Below are positions 1 through 9,591 of a stretch of DNA of 64,000 nucleotides, piece after piece. The notes under the pieces are model-generated. The model was given only the letters and a program-made list of their open reading frames with translations. It made no database searches and had not been told where the DNA came from. Source of the DNA: Vitis vinifera. Its lineage: Eukaryota > Streptophyta > Magnoliopsida > Vitales > Vitaceae. Every line of letters starts with the position of its first letter. Positions within the stretch are counted from its first letter, which is position 1. The DNA lies in NCBI RefSeq assembly GCF_030704535.1, contig NC_081812.1, forward strand, positions 455,501 through 519,500. Reading direction: 5' to 3'. The translations under genes were made by a program, and so were the position numbers.

Positions 1-740
1 TTAAATTTAAGAATTGAAATTTTGGAAATTAAATTTGAAAATTATTTGAGAATGAAATCTTTAAAATTAAATTTGAAGTTTGAGTTTTGGGAAATTATTT
101 GAAAATGGAATTTTGAAAGTTAAATTTAAGAATTGGAATTTTGGAAATTAAATTTGAAAGAAATTGGAATTTCGAAAATTATTTGAGAATTGGAGTTTTG
201 AAAATTAAATTTAAGAATTGGAGTTTTGGAAATTAAATTTGAAAGAAATTGGAATTTTAAAAATTATTTGATAGTTGGAGTTTTGCAAAATAAATTTAAG
301 AATTAGAATCTTAAAAAAAATTAAATTAAATAAAATTGGAAATTGGAACTTTGAAAAATTATTTGGAAAATGGAAGTTTTGAAAATTGGAATTTTGAAGA
401 ATTGTTTGAGAATTGGATTTCTTAAAAATTAAATTTGAAAATTGGAGTCTTGAAAAATATATTGGAGAATAGGAATTTTGGAAAAATTATTTGAGAATGG
501 AAGTTGTGAAAAATTTAGGAAATGGAATTTTGAAAATTAAATTTGAAAGAAATTGGAATTTTGGAAGGAGAATTGGAGTTTTGAAAATTAAATTTAGGAA
601 ATGGAATTTTTGAAATTAAATTTAAGAATTAGAATTTTGGAAATTAAATTTGAAAGAAATTTGAGTTTTTTTTTTAAATAAAATAAAATAAATTTAGGAA
701 ATGGAGTTTTGGAAAATTAAGTTTGAAAATTGAAAATATG
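1..740. repeat. AT-rich degenerate minisatellite
   Basis: The stretch consists of imperfect repeats of a 15-35 base module built from AAATTTGAAAATTGG, GAATTTTGGAAATTA and TTATTTGAGAATGG. Units vary in length and order, so there is no fixed period. The array runs into the left window edge and is therefore incomplete. A second array of the same sequence family lies at 10,330-10,860, where it is part of a repeat-rich insert. No coding potential is visible. Confidence 0.8.
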
Positions 741-801
741 GAAGTTAATTCTTGATATCAAAACATAAAGAATAAAAAAAAATGACACGTGGTGGATTCA
801 C

Positions 802-1161
802 TTAAATTGTTTTACCAAACCATGTACCATTTGACCAAAAGATGACCTCACTGTTGGTGGAGATTTTGGATGCCAACTTGTTGAGTCCCCTTAAACAATC
901 ATGAATTCCTTTTCTTATACGTCTTCTAACCACATTAGGTTTTCTCTTGACGTAATGCTTCCAACCACTCCCTTCAATTCCAATCATTTTCCTCCATTTT
1001 CTAACTCGTCTTTCCTCCCGCTCATGGTCATTTGTTGTCCTACCCTTGCTTAACCCTTTAGGGAATGTATTAAATTCTTGCTTTATAAATCCAAATCTGT
1101 CCAGTGGTTTAGGAAATGGAATTGGTCCCAGTTCATAGTCGTCTATTCTTTTCCTTTCCAT
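802..1161 (-). pseudogene. TBC-domain RabGAP gene fragment (N-terminal part)
   Basis: An open frame of 119 codons begins MERKRIDDYELGP and contains EERRVRKWRKMIG, WKHYVKRKPNVV and RRIRKGIHDCLRG. These match the segment that precedes and enters the TBC domain of plant TBC1-type Rab GTPase-activating proteins, which stimulate GTP hydrolysis by Rab proteins in vesicle traffic. After CLRG the family continues with a Trp-containing block (LVWQL) and the catalytic Arg and Gln fingers. Here the frame instead runs into about 25 unrelated residues and a stop, so the catalytic domain is missing. No further TBC-like exons were recognised on the minus strand to the left, which is minisatellite. It is most likely a truncated, non-functional copy of a gene elsewhere. 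It could still be transcribed as a short ORF. Confidence 0.7.
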
Positions 1162-1463
1162 CCCACTATCTCTAACAAGCTTCTACAACCCAAAACTCAT
1201 ATGACATAACACAGTTTTCCTCAATGTCTTCCCCCGTCAACCGATTCAAGCGTCAAATAACTTGGTTCAAGAGAATTTGGGTCTGAAACTGAAGGTTTTT
1301 TTTTCTTCTTTTATGATTTACATATATAAAAATAAACACCAAAAGAAGAAAAACAAACTACGCCTATGTATCGTACTAGAAGTGCATGATAGCTTGGAGT
1401 TCAATGATGATCGGGATTTTTGGGAGAAAATGAAGTACTTGTGAAAGCACTTTAGGCCTGCTA

Positions 1464-1595
1464 CAATGGGATCTGAGCACCCAAATCTCCTTTGGCTACC
1501 ATTGCTCCATCTGATGCTTGAATGATCTCTTCCAAGTTCTTTAATGAGTCAATGCTCTTTATTTTTGCAATAACAACAATGTCACTATCACGCCA
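1464..1595 (-). pseudogene. pyruvate kinase gene fragment (plastid type)
   Basis: Minus-strand translation reads [20 protein letters not shown], then [20 protein letters not shown], then IPL. This is the active-site region of pyruvate kinase: the family has IAKIE..., with the ASDG(I/V)MVARGDLG block binding phosphoenolpyruvate and Mg2+. The wording with GAQIPLEQVP is typical of plastid isoforms. A TAG stop at 1,461-1,463 falls exactly where the conserved Glu after IPL is expected. IAKIE has become IAKIK, and MVARGDLG has become MVAKGDLG. Only about 42 residues are recognisable, so this is a broken exon copy. It lies 300 bases upstream of the RabGAP fragment on the same strand, which suggests joint capture or insertion. 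Confidence 0.7.
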
Positions 1596-1639
1596 AAACC
1601 CTCTGCTTACATCTTGATCCTCCTCTTCCTTTTGAGCCA

Positions 1640-2747
1640 CAAACTATCAGCAAGGAAGCAAAATCTACAAGCGTAGCTCCACTCATTTTCACCAAGTCCT
1701 GGATCAAACGACCCATCAATCACAACAAAAATACAAGGATAAAGCAAAAAATTAGAATGAACATTGAGGATAGTGCAAATAGGAGAACATGCAACCTTCT
1801 GATATACAAGGTCTCATTTTAGGTAACGTCCATGGGTTCAAAACAGGTGGGATCAATGAATTAAAGAAAACTCAAGAACAGAACACATATACAAAGGACT
1901 AAATTCAACCAAAACAAACAAATAACTCTGTCTATCCACACCAAAACATTAAACTAATGCTTAGGAAGATAGTTGAAAATAAGGATAAAGTAGTGCAAAA
2001 ATGAGAAAACAAAGAAGCTATAGTAGCCATACCTGGAAAGCTCTCCTCAAGCAACCCTCCGCTTCCCTCTGTGAAACTTTGTTTTTCCTCCTCTTCAAGC
2101 TCTCTACCACTCTTCTCAGTATAGCTGTTTTTTTTTTCTTTTCTTCAAGCTCTCTTCCTCAGTTTCTTCCTCTCTACAACTCGTCTTTTCTTTCTCTCCT
2201 TACTACCCCCGAAAAATATCCTCTGGCTATCTCTACCAGCCCAAACAACCCACGCTCCTCCATAACGACCAAAATATTCCCATGACAACGTGTCACTCTC
2301 TAGTTGCTTATAGAAAAAACCAATGCTCTTTCCCAACATACAAAAATGCCACTGTCTGATGATCAATCCTAGGGCAACACGTGGCCATATAAAATTCTTC
2401 CACCTGGAAAAATAACACCATGCAAAAATACACCTCCAAAATGGGGGTCTATAGGTAAGTATTTTTTTAGGTGATAAATGTAAAAAATGAAAAATAAAAA
2501 ATGTTAATGTCATATGGTGTGAAATGGAAAAATTGTTAGGGCTAACATGGAAAAGATATGGAATTTTTTGAGAAATTTTGAATATTTTTATAAAGGAAGG
2601 GGAAGAGAATAAAAAGAGAAGATTTAATTAAGCTATTAATTATATCATAAATTAAAACTATTAAGAGTTATAAATAAACTTTGTTAAAATATGTACTTAA
2701 TAGCAATAATTTACTTATCCAATTTCTAGAAGTTTGTAATTTATTTA
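1640..2747. other. gene-free stretch with promoter-like minus-strand DNA
   Basis: No gene is supported. Read on the minus strand, 2,480-2,000 resembles a plant promoter and leader: a G-box CACGTG at 2,378-2,383, a purine-rich transcribed-looking stretch, and a donor-like CAG|GTATGG near 2,030. This could be the detached 5' end of the gene whose fragments lie at 802-1,595. Open frames here are low-complexity and match nothing I recognise. Confidence 0.35.
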
Positions 2748-2854
2748 GGGTTTATTACACTTTACCCCCAACTGATACCATGTTTTGTACATTGCCCATT
2801 CGAGTTTAAAATCGAGTAATGTACCATTCATGCTTTATAATTACATGCAATGCA
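2748..2854 (+). repeat. left terminal inverted repeat of the MULE-like element
   Basis: About 105 bases pair with 3,924-4,030 in inverted orientation. The most conserved internal block is CGAGTTTAAAATCGA, itself nearly palindromic, followed by TAATGTACCATTCATG and TTACATGCAATG. Confidence 0.7.
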
Positions 2855-2927
2855 TTTTTTTTAATAACGCTATTATATTTTTGTACGAAAGGTGCATGTG
2901 TTTTCCATGTGATCAAAGGCAAAAGAG

Positions 2928-3131
2928 TCATTTTCTTTTTATAATTGCAACATTCACTTCAACACCAGCCCTTGCTGCCGCAGCCACCTTAGCTGGAGCT
3001 TTGAGAGCTGATCTCGATGCTTCCACAATCTCCTCAGGTGTTAAACTAGGGTTTTTCAAACGAGAGCTTAATGGCTTGTTCAATCGGACATCAAATTCAT
3101 TTGAGGTTATCGCAACTGGAGATGGATGCAA
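2928..3131 (-). pseudogene. captured exon-like segment inside the MULE-like element
   Basis: A minus-strand frame of 67 codons includes SNEFDVRLNKPLSSRLKNP, then LTPEEIVEASRSALKAPAKV and an Ala-rich tail. The composition (GCN-rich, ordered, no low-complexity AT drift) is coding-like and unlike the surrounding DNA. A CAG acceptor-like triplet lies near 3,116-3,118. I do not recognise the parent gene. Upstream on the same strand, 3,850-3,600 looks like a leader with an ATG in AAGGTCATGGCAG near 3,640, so 5'UTR, first exon and intron of one host gene may have been captured together. Confidence 0.35.
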
Positions 3132-3923
3132 AATGTCATCCCCATCAGAATTCTATTTCTTCAATTTAGCAAAATTTGAATTCAATAAACATAATTTGAA
3201 AACCAACCCAAGTTCTAATCTTACACATCTAAATCCAACATTAATTCATCCAGTTTTCAAATCAGAATTGGAATTTACCGAAAGCAATGAAAAAAATATC
3301 AAATTTGAAATCCAATAAGATATTCTCCTATGATTTTCTAGAGAAAAACCTAACAACAAATTCAAACAAAAACTCATACAATCATTCAGCTGAGTTGAAC
3401 ACGATAAATTCAAAACCTAACCTGAATTCACAAACTTGTATGTCTTCCTCATAACCTTGTTTTTTTCTCCACAACCAAACATAACATTACCAAAACCCAA
3501 TCCAAAACAAAAAACAATTCAAACCAACATGTAGAGAATCCAACCCCAACTCTTTTAAAAGCCGACAAATTCCCCAATCAATCTATACACTCATATCCAG
3601 AACAAGCAATTCAATCAAAATTAACATCAATCCACACTGCCATGACCTTGATTCAAGAAAATTCCACAAATCAAATTGAAAAATCCAATGACTCTGAATT
3701 TGGGTTTTTAAAGAGATGAGAGAGGTGAATACAGTGGCGAGAGAAAAACCCTACATTAACTTTCTTGGGATTCTAGGGCTTCAACTTGGGATTCAACAGC
3801 AGCAACCGGGAGGAATGATCAACATGGGAAATGAGAATTGGAGTTTAGGGTTTTAAAATGACAATGACTTTTTTGCCTTCACTTAAAAAGAAAAGGACCA
3901 TTTTGCCCTTAGTTACATGGAGA

Positions 3924-4030
3924 ACATTGCATGTAATTGTAAAACATGAATGGTATATTATTCGATTTTAAACTCGATGGGACAATGTGCAAAACATGAT
4001 ATAGGTTGGAGAAGTAAAGTGTAATAAACC
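3924..4030 (-). repeat. right terminal inverted repeat of the MULE-like element
   Basis: Partner of the left repeat; ends in AAAGTGTAATAAACC. The TIRs differ at roughly one base in eight, pointing to an old insertion. Confidence 0.7.
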
Positions 4031-4096
4031 TATTAATTTGAAATTTTGATTTGATTTTTCTTTTATTGTCCTTGATTTTTACTTTTTAAGTCTTAA

Positions 4097-4443
4097 GGGT
4101 CTGTCTGATAACTATTTTCTAGAATAGTTTTCTTTTCTTCAGAATAAAAAAACAAAAAAACATGTTTTACAACTAGAAACTGTTTTCTGTTAATAGAAAA
4201 TTGAGTATTTTTAGAGAATATCTTTTAATTGTTTTCACTTGTTTTAAATAATAATTATATATGTAAAATGATTAAAAATAAAGTATTTGACACAAAAATT
4301 ATTTTTAAAACGTATTAAAAAATATTAAAAAAATTAGAAACATTTCAGGTTCTAAATAGATTTTTATTCTACAAAACATCAGAGAAAGTTTTCAAAAAAA
4401 TATTTTTCAAAACTATTTTTAAAAATAGTTGCCAAATATGGCC
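4097..4443. mobile_element. hAT-like MITE, copy 1
   Basis: About 350 bases of AT-rich DNA begin GGGTCTGTCTGATAACTATTTT and end AAAAATAGTTGCCAAATATGGCC, whose ends are imperfect inverted repeats of each other. The core (TTTTAATTGTTTTCACTTGTTTT, then ATAATTATA, ATGATTAAAAATAAA and TATTAAAAATATT) recurs in four other places in the window. There is no coding capacity; the family would depend on a transposase from elsewhere. Confidence 0.65.
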
Positions 4444-4449
4444 TAATCT

Positions 4450-6030
4450 TCCTTAAATACTTGAATTTTGATAGTTACTCCCTAATTATTTAAATCTAAA
4501 AACACTGATGAGTTTGATAAGTTTATGTTGAATAGATTAATTACTAATATATTCATTAATAACAATTAACTAGAACTTATTAGTTATTAAATCAAAACAA
4601 CTGGTCATTCTCATCACCTCATAAACAATCAAAACACTTTGCAAAAATTAATTACAAGTATCTCAAAAAATTATTCTGTCAAACATGTTTTTTAAGTTCA
4701 AAAATTAATCTATCATAAAACATTTGTCAATTTTCTAAATTAAAAATAAAATTATTTTTAAAAACAAATTTCAAATAGATCCTAATTTCCCATCTTTATG
4801 GAACTTTGTTACAAAATCACCGAGATATGTTACTATAATAATTTAAAATTGTACGTTAAAAACATTAATTAAAACTAATAATCAAGGCATGATTTTTAGT
4901 TACAGAACCCAAATTTGAGTCCAGGAATCAATACAACATTGGCAGCGCAGCCCACTATTCATAGAAAATTGTTATTATGGTATAATGACATATTAAAAAC
5001 GTACACTACACATGACCTTTATAAAGTATTAATCCCCTCATACAATATGGTTGTCGTCACCAAATAAATTTAAAAATAAAAAATAAAAAATTGCATACGT
5101 AGCACATGAACCAATGTTGCTTATAAATAAAACGTCTTCACTTCACACGTCTCTTTTTTTTTTTTCTTTTTTGGAATATGAAGTCACATGCAGTCACACG
5201 CTACCATGTGATTAATGTTCCTATTAACAACTTGATTTAATTATTGAAAGCTTAATTTGTACTTTATTTTTTTTAGCTATTAATCTTGTACAAGTAATTT
5301 CTTAATCATTTTTATGTTACTAAAAAAATCAAACAAGATTTTAATAATTTTATTTTTAAAAATACAATTTTTATTTTCTTAATTCAATGCAAGAAAATAA
5401 AAATATTTTTCAAAAAATTAAAAAAAATAAAATTAAAGAATGTTCTCCAAACTAAATGAATATTATAGAACCCGACCGACAACATACTCAACAAAATGTA
5501 AAAATCTAAAAATATGTTTGGTAGTAACTGTTTTTAATATTTTTAATACCTAAAAATAAAAAAGTTTAATGTTAAAAAATAAAAAATATTTTATAAAATC
5601 ATTATAAAACTTATTCTAAATTATTGAACTAAATACGAAAATAACATATCATGCACAAAAATAAGATGAAGCAAAAATAGCTTGTAATGTACACCTTGGG
5701 AAACACATGATATTTTTTTTAGCATTGTGTAGCAGATTGCAAAATCAAATTTCGTGAGGAATCAGGTGCCCATAAATCTGGTATCTTCATAATGGCATAT
5801 AGAGGAAAGTCAAGGTAAACGAAACCATCATATTCTTCAACTTGCAGCCAACCAAATATGTTCAAGTCCATTCAATCATCCCTTCTTTTTTTCACAGTCC
5901 ATAAAATATTTTTTTTTTTTCTTTCTAGAATTATCTGAGCCTCACGACTAAAACGGAAGACCCAGTCCAAGTCACCATTCATTTTTTTTCCCAGTCTCCT
6001 CACCTTATAACGCGCATTGTCGTATGCTCC
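4450..6030. other. intergenic AT-rich DNA upstream of the CML gene
   Basis: I see no gene. The stretch contains short MITE-like pieces (for example 5,510-5,690, with TATGTTTGGTAGTAACTG) and a pyrimidine-rich tract at 5,150-5,175. The last 250 bases are less AT-rich and act as the presumptive promoter of the calcium-sensor gene. Confidence 0.5.
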
Positions 6031-6035
6031 AAATC

Positions 6036-6043
6036 TATATATA
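6036..6043 (+). promoter_or_regulatory. TATA box of the CML42-like gene
   Basis: CTATATATAG sits about 150 bases before the ATG at 6,188. A start site about 30 bases downstream would give a 5'UTR of roughly 120 bases. Confidence 0.6.
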
Positions 6044-6187
6044 GAGAAATATTCGGCCTCTCCTCATCGAGAGCAAAGCAGGACACAGGAAGATTCCGAG
6101 CCACGCTCCCCTTTTTCCATCGTTGTAGTGTCACGGACTTGGGTATTTCCAAATCGCCAGTTCGCCACTCAGATAATAAAAAGAACA

Positions 6188-6766
6188 ATGGAATCAGGTG
6201 GAGCCGGTCGGAGAAGCTTAAGCATCAACAACCGGTCATTCCGGCTCCGCTGCCCCAGCCTCAACTCCGTCCGCCTCCGCCGCATCTTCGACCTATTTGA
6301 CAAGAACTCCGACGGCACCATCACCGTCACGGAGCTCAGCCAGGCCCTCGCCCTCCTGGGCCTCGACGCCGACCTCCCCGACCTCCAGTCCATCGTCCAG
6401 TCACACATCAAGCCCGGCAACCTCGGCCTCGAATTCGATGACTTCGCGGCCCTCCACCTCTCCCTGAACGACACCTACTTCTTCGACGTCGAAGAAGAGT
6501 TAAAAGGAGACGGCGCCGAGCAGTCGGAGCTGTCGCAGGAGGAGTCTGACCTAAACGAGGCCTTTAAAGTGTTCGACGAAGACGGCGACGGATACATCTC
6601 GGCGCAGGAGTTGCAGGTGGTGCTGGGGAAATTAGGGCTAGCGGAGGGGAAGGAAATAGGGAGAGTGAAGCAGATGATAACATCAGTGGACAGAAACCAG
6701 GACGGGCGCGTGGATTTCTTTGAATTCAAGGACATGATGCGAAGCGTAGTTGTTCGGAGCTCTTGA
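6188..6766 (+). CDS. CML42: calmodulin-like Ca2+ sensor (CML42/CML43 type)
   Basis: A single exon encodes 192 aa. The start at 6,188 was chosen because homology begins there (MESGG..., then RSFRLRCPSLN) and the frame upstream has no family match. EF-hand loop 1 is at residues 38-49 (DKNSDGTITVTE), loop 3 at 130-141 (DEDGDGYISAQE) and loop 4 at 168-179 (DRNQDGRVDFFE). All three have Asp at position 1 and Glu at position 12. The second EF-hand (about residues 74-86, KPGNLGLEFDD) has lost its ligands, which is usual for CML42/43. An acidic linker (100-120) separates the lobes. CMLs of this type relay Ca2+ signals in defence, trichome branching and abiotic stress. The gene is intronless like most CMLs and is GC-rich (CTC, GCC, GAC codons), in sharp contrast with its flanks. 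CML43 is the alternative name. Confidence 0.95.
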   Translation: MESGGAGRRSLSINNRSFRLRCPSLNSVRLRRIFDLFDKNSDGTITVTELSQALALLGLDADLPDLQSIVQSHIKPGNLGLEFDDFAALHLSLNDTYFFDVEEELKGDGAEQSELSQEESDLNEAFKVFDEDGDGYISAQELQVVLGKLGLAEGKEIGRVKQMITSVDRNQDGRVDFFEFKDMMRSVVVRSS

Positions 6767-7970
6767 TGATGATCTTCTTCTCCAGCTTGAAAAAATGCGT
6801 AGCTTTTTTTGTTTTGATTTTTGTGGATGTTTTATGAAAATTGGGGATGATACACTCGTACATACTGGGTGTGTCGTGTGTGTACATACTCCTGCTGTAT
6901 GTGTACGTGCACTTTGGGTTTTTTAAACTTATTTTACAAAGATTAAACTGTAATTTTACTTACATCAATGGCATCCAAAGGACACAAATATTCAAAAATC
7001 AAACTATCATTAATTAGGTGATATACTTTTGCATTCATTTTATTAATTACAAAATCTTATGTCTAAAAAAAAAATTGAATGAAATAATTATTAAAATTTG
7101 AATTTTTCATTCATTTGAATCTTCGCGACAATCATTTGTTGTACAAGAAATCTTAATTTTGAAACACTCATTCAAGATATTGCCTTCTCCAGTAGCCAAA
7201 CTCCATGAATATTTTAATTTATAAAATAATAAAGTCAACTTGTCAAAAATATTATAATTAATTATACTCGTAGAAAAAGCAAATTGACACCATCAACAAG
7301 TAATATGTATTTTGTATTTAAAGGATTATTTTATTATAAGTGATAAAATAATCATTCATTTAAAAAATAAATTTAATTTCTTGAAAAAATATCCTTCATT
7401 GGTTAATCTCTACCAATCTTATATCAAAGCATTTTTTGATTTTTTTTTTTTTAAAAAGCTACTTTTTTCAAAGTGGATATTCCTTTATTCTTTTAGCACA
7501 AATATTCTTCAATTAAAAAAACCTTTTTCATTTCTAGTTAAAAACAAAAATTAGAATATATTCCAATAAAAAAAGAAAAAGAAAAAAGAAGAAGTAGAAG
7601 CATAGGTTATCTCTCTTTTTAAGTCATGGCTAGGCATCCAAGAATATTATTAGATTGTTAATAATAGCAAACCCACCAATCCTATTAAGTAACTTAGTGA
7701 CTTACATTGCTTAAATTTTTTTTTCTTCCTTGTATTTGACAACTAAACTTAGAACTTAAAATCAACTTTGGAACCAATTTCTCCATTCAGGAAGTTTCAA
7801 ATTATAGAAAAGTAATGAGAGGAAAGATATTAGGATTGAATTTGAATGGTTATGTAGTACTATTAAATTCATAGCTTGACTTATTCCATTTTCTCAACTG
7901 GCCTCATTAGAAATAGTCATTGGATATATGTAAGTCCACAAAGTGGTTGGACCATGTTCCATTAAATGAG
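6767..7970. other. 3' flank and gene-free AT-rich stretch
   Basis: The first 150-200 bases are the likely 3'UTR of the CML gene (TG-rich, with GTGTGTACATACTC). The rest is AT-rich with homopolymer runs; the small open frame around 7,312 is low-complexity Phe/Lys and not credible. Confidence 0.5.
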
Positions 7971-7971
7971 C

Positions 7972-9591
7972 TTGGTGGTTTGCTTTTATTCTCAGCCACA
8001 TTTTTTGTGGGTGGAACCTACACCCACTTGCCAAGGTCACTAATCTTGGTGATTTTGATTATGCTTTTTGTGGATGTGATTATGGATAAGATTTTTTTTT
8101 TTTTTTTTATACTAGTAATAATTATGTTTATGAAGTTAATTTGTCAAATCATTAATGGTAAATCTTTCTTTGATTGTGACCTTAATACTATGATCGAATC
8201 TTGTCATAATCTTTTAAAGTTTATGAAAAAATATGACAAAAAGAAAATAGATGAAAAAAATAGTAAAAAATAAATAAAGGTAAATAAAAAAAATGTTATA
8301 AAATAAATGAAAATATTAATAGAGAATAAGGGAAAAGAAAATAAAAAGATAAGATAATACAAACATGATGATAGTACAAACATAGTAATCATAAAATATC
8401 ATAAAATTTTCTAGTATTCTCCTTTGAATATCAATTATTCTTGGAATATATCTCATTAAAACTTTATTATAAAAAACTCTAAAAAAAATCTTAATGAAAG
8501 AAAAAGAATACAATATGCTTTTAATGTTTTTGAGTTACTATGATTGTCTCGAGTAAAACCTAATGAGACAAAGTCTGAATAAAGTGTTTTTAGAGTATAG
8601 TGTAGTAATATTCTCGTTAATTTATTACAATATTATATATAAACTTATTGAATATTATAGTTGAAAATGTTTTTGTAAATATATTAAATTATCACTTGAT
8701 TTTATTTATTGAACATTAATTTTATTATTCTTCTAGAGTTAGAAGAGAAAATCGCATCATAAAGAATATCATTTACAAAAAAATAATTATTATATTGTAA
8801 TATAACTTAGCATAAAGTTTAATGTAAAAGTATTTAAAGTAGGGAATAATTCTTCTCTACTCTACTTGAATTAGAAAGTAACCAGTAAAAAAAATGTAAA
8901 AAATTGTGTTTCTCTTTTACTTAAAATCAACAAAAAGTTTAAAATACCGAGAATTCTTCCAAAAGAAAGGTTGAAATGGAAAGCCAACTTCCTTAACCTT
9001 CATATCATGCCAATTATTATAAAATAAATGTAAACATTAAGAGATAACAAGGGGGAAAAAAAAGAAGAAGAATGAAGGCCTTACTAGGAATTGTTTTTTA
9101 AACAATTTTTTTTTTTCAAAATAAAAAATACAGAAAACATATTTAATAATTAAAACTTTTTTCTAATTTTGGTTATTAAGAATAGAAAACAAAGTATTTT
9201 TAGAAAACATCTTTTAATTATTTTTGTTATTTTCACCTGTTTTTTAGGGTTGTTTTAAAAAATAATTATACAAACATATAAGATGATTAAAAATAAAATA
9301 CTAGATATAAAAATTATTTTTAAAAATATTTATAAATATTAAAAATAAGTTGAAAATATTTTAGATTTTCATACAAAATTTTGTTCTTAAAAAATTAGAG
9401 AATAATTTTAAAAAACTATTTTTAAAAATTGCTTTAAAAAACAATTACCAAAGATACCCTAAGTTATTTGTTCATTCACATTTTATTACCTTAAAAACCC
9501 ATATTTATAAATTAAAAGTAATACAAACATGATAATAGTGTTGTCATCAAGAAACTATTATAGATGTTTAAACTTAATAAAAAGTTGTTAA
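7972..9591 (+). repeat. 1.6-kb segmental direct duplication, copy A
   Basis: Starts TTGGTGGTTTGCTTTTATTC and ends TAATAAAAAGTTGTTAA. It is nearly collinear with 10,878-12,487, including a shared MITE near its right end, with scattered substitutions and small indels. No gene is recognisable; a stretch of about 95 codons near the left end stays open in both copies but begins without an ATG. Confidence 0.85.
9078..9463. mobile_element. hAT-like MITE, copy 2 (within duplication copy A)
   Basis: Same family as 4,097-4,443: shares CATCTTTTAATTATTTTTGTT, AATAATTATACAAACATAT and AGATGATTAAAAATAAAATA, and ends near CAATTACCAAAGATACCC. It is present in both segmental copies, so it inserted before the duplication. 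Confidence 0.6.

Larger units (their letters stand above)
2748..4030. mobile_element. Mutator-like element with ~105-bp TIRs, Pack-MULE candidate
   Basis: The left end (GGGTTTATTACACTTTAC...) and the reverse complement of the right end (GGTTTATTACACTTTAC...) match over about 105 bases with modest divergence. They share blocks such as ATCATGTTTTG-like, TTCGAGTTTAAAATCGA-like and ATTACATGCAATG. Long TIRs with GGTTTATTACACTTTA termini are typical of plant Mutator-like elements. The interior encodes no transposase; it holds gene-like sequence on the minus strand (leader-like DNA at about 3,850-3,600 and a coding-like exon at 2,928-3,131). A clean 9-base target duplication was not found: the flanks TAATTTATT and TTAATTTGA share only TAATTT. 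Confidence 0.65.

Noticed and set aside
2145..2513. Minus-strand open frame of 122 codons
   Set aside because: It looks like leader or promoter DNA on that strand (G-box, purine-rich run) and its protein has no recognisable motif.
6017..6187. 57-residue N-terminal extension of the calcium sensor
   Set aside because: The extension overlaps the TATA box and leader and does not begin at a family-like position.
7920..8273. Plus-strand open frame of 117 codons
   Set aside because: The frame starts with TTG rather than ATG, is Phe/Ile/Lys-rich and has no family match. It is reported only as a duplicated open stretch.
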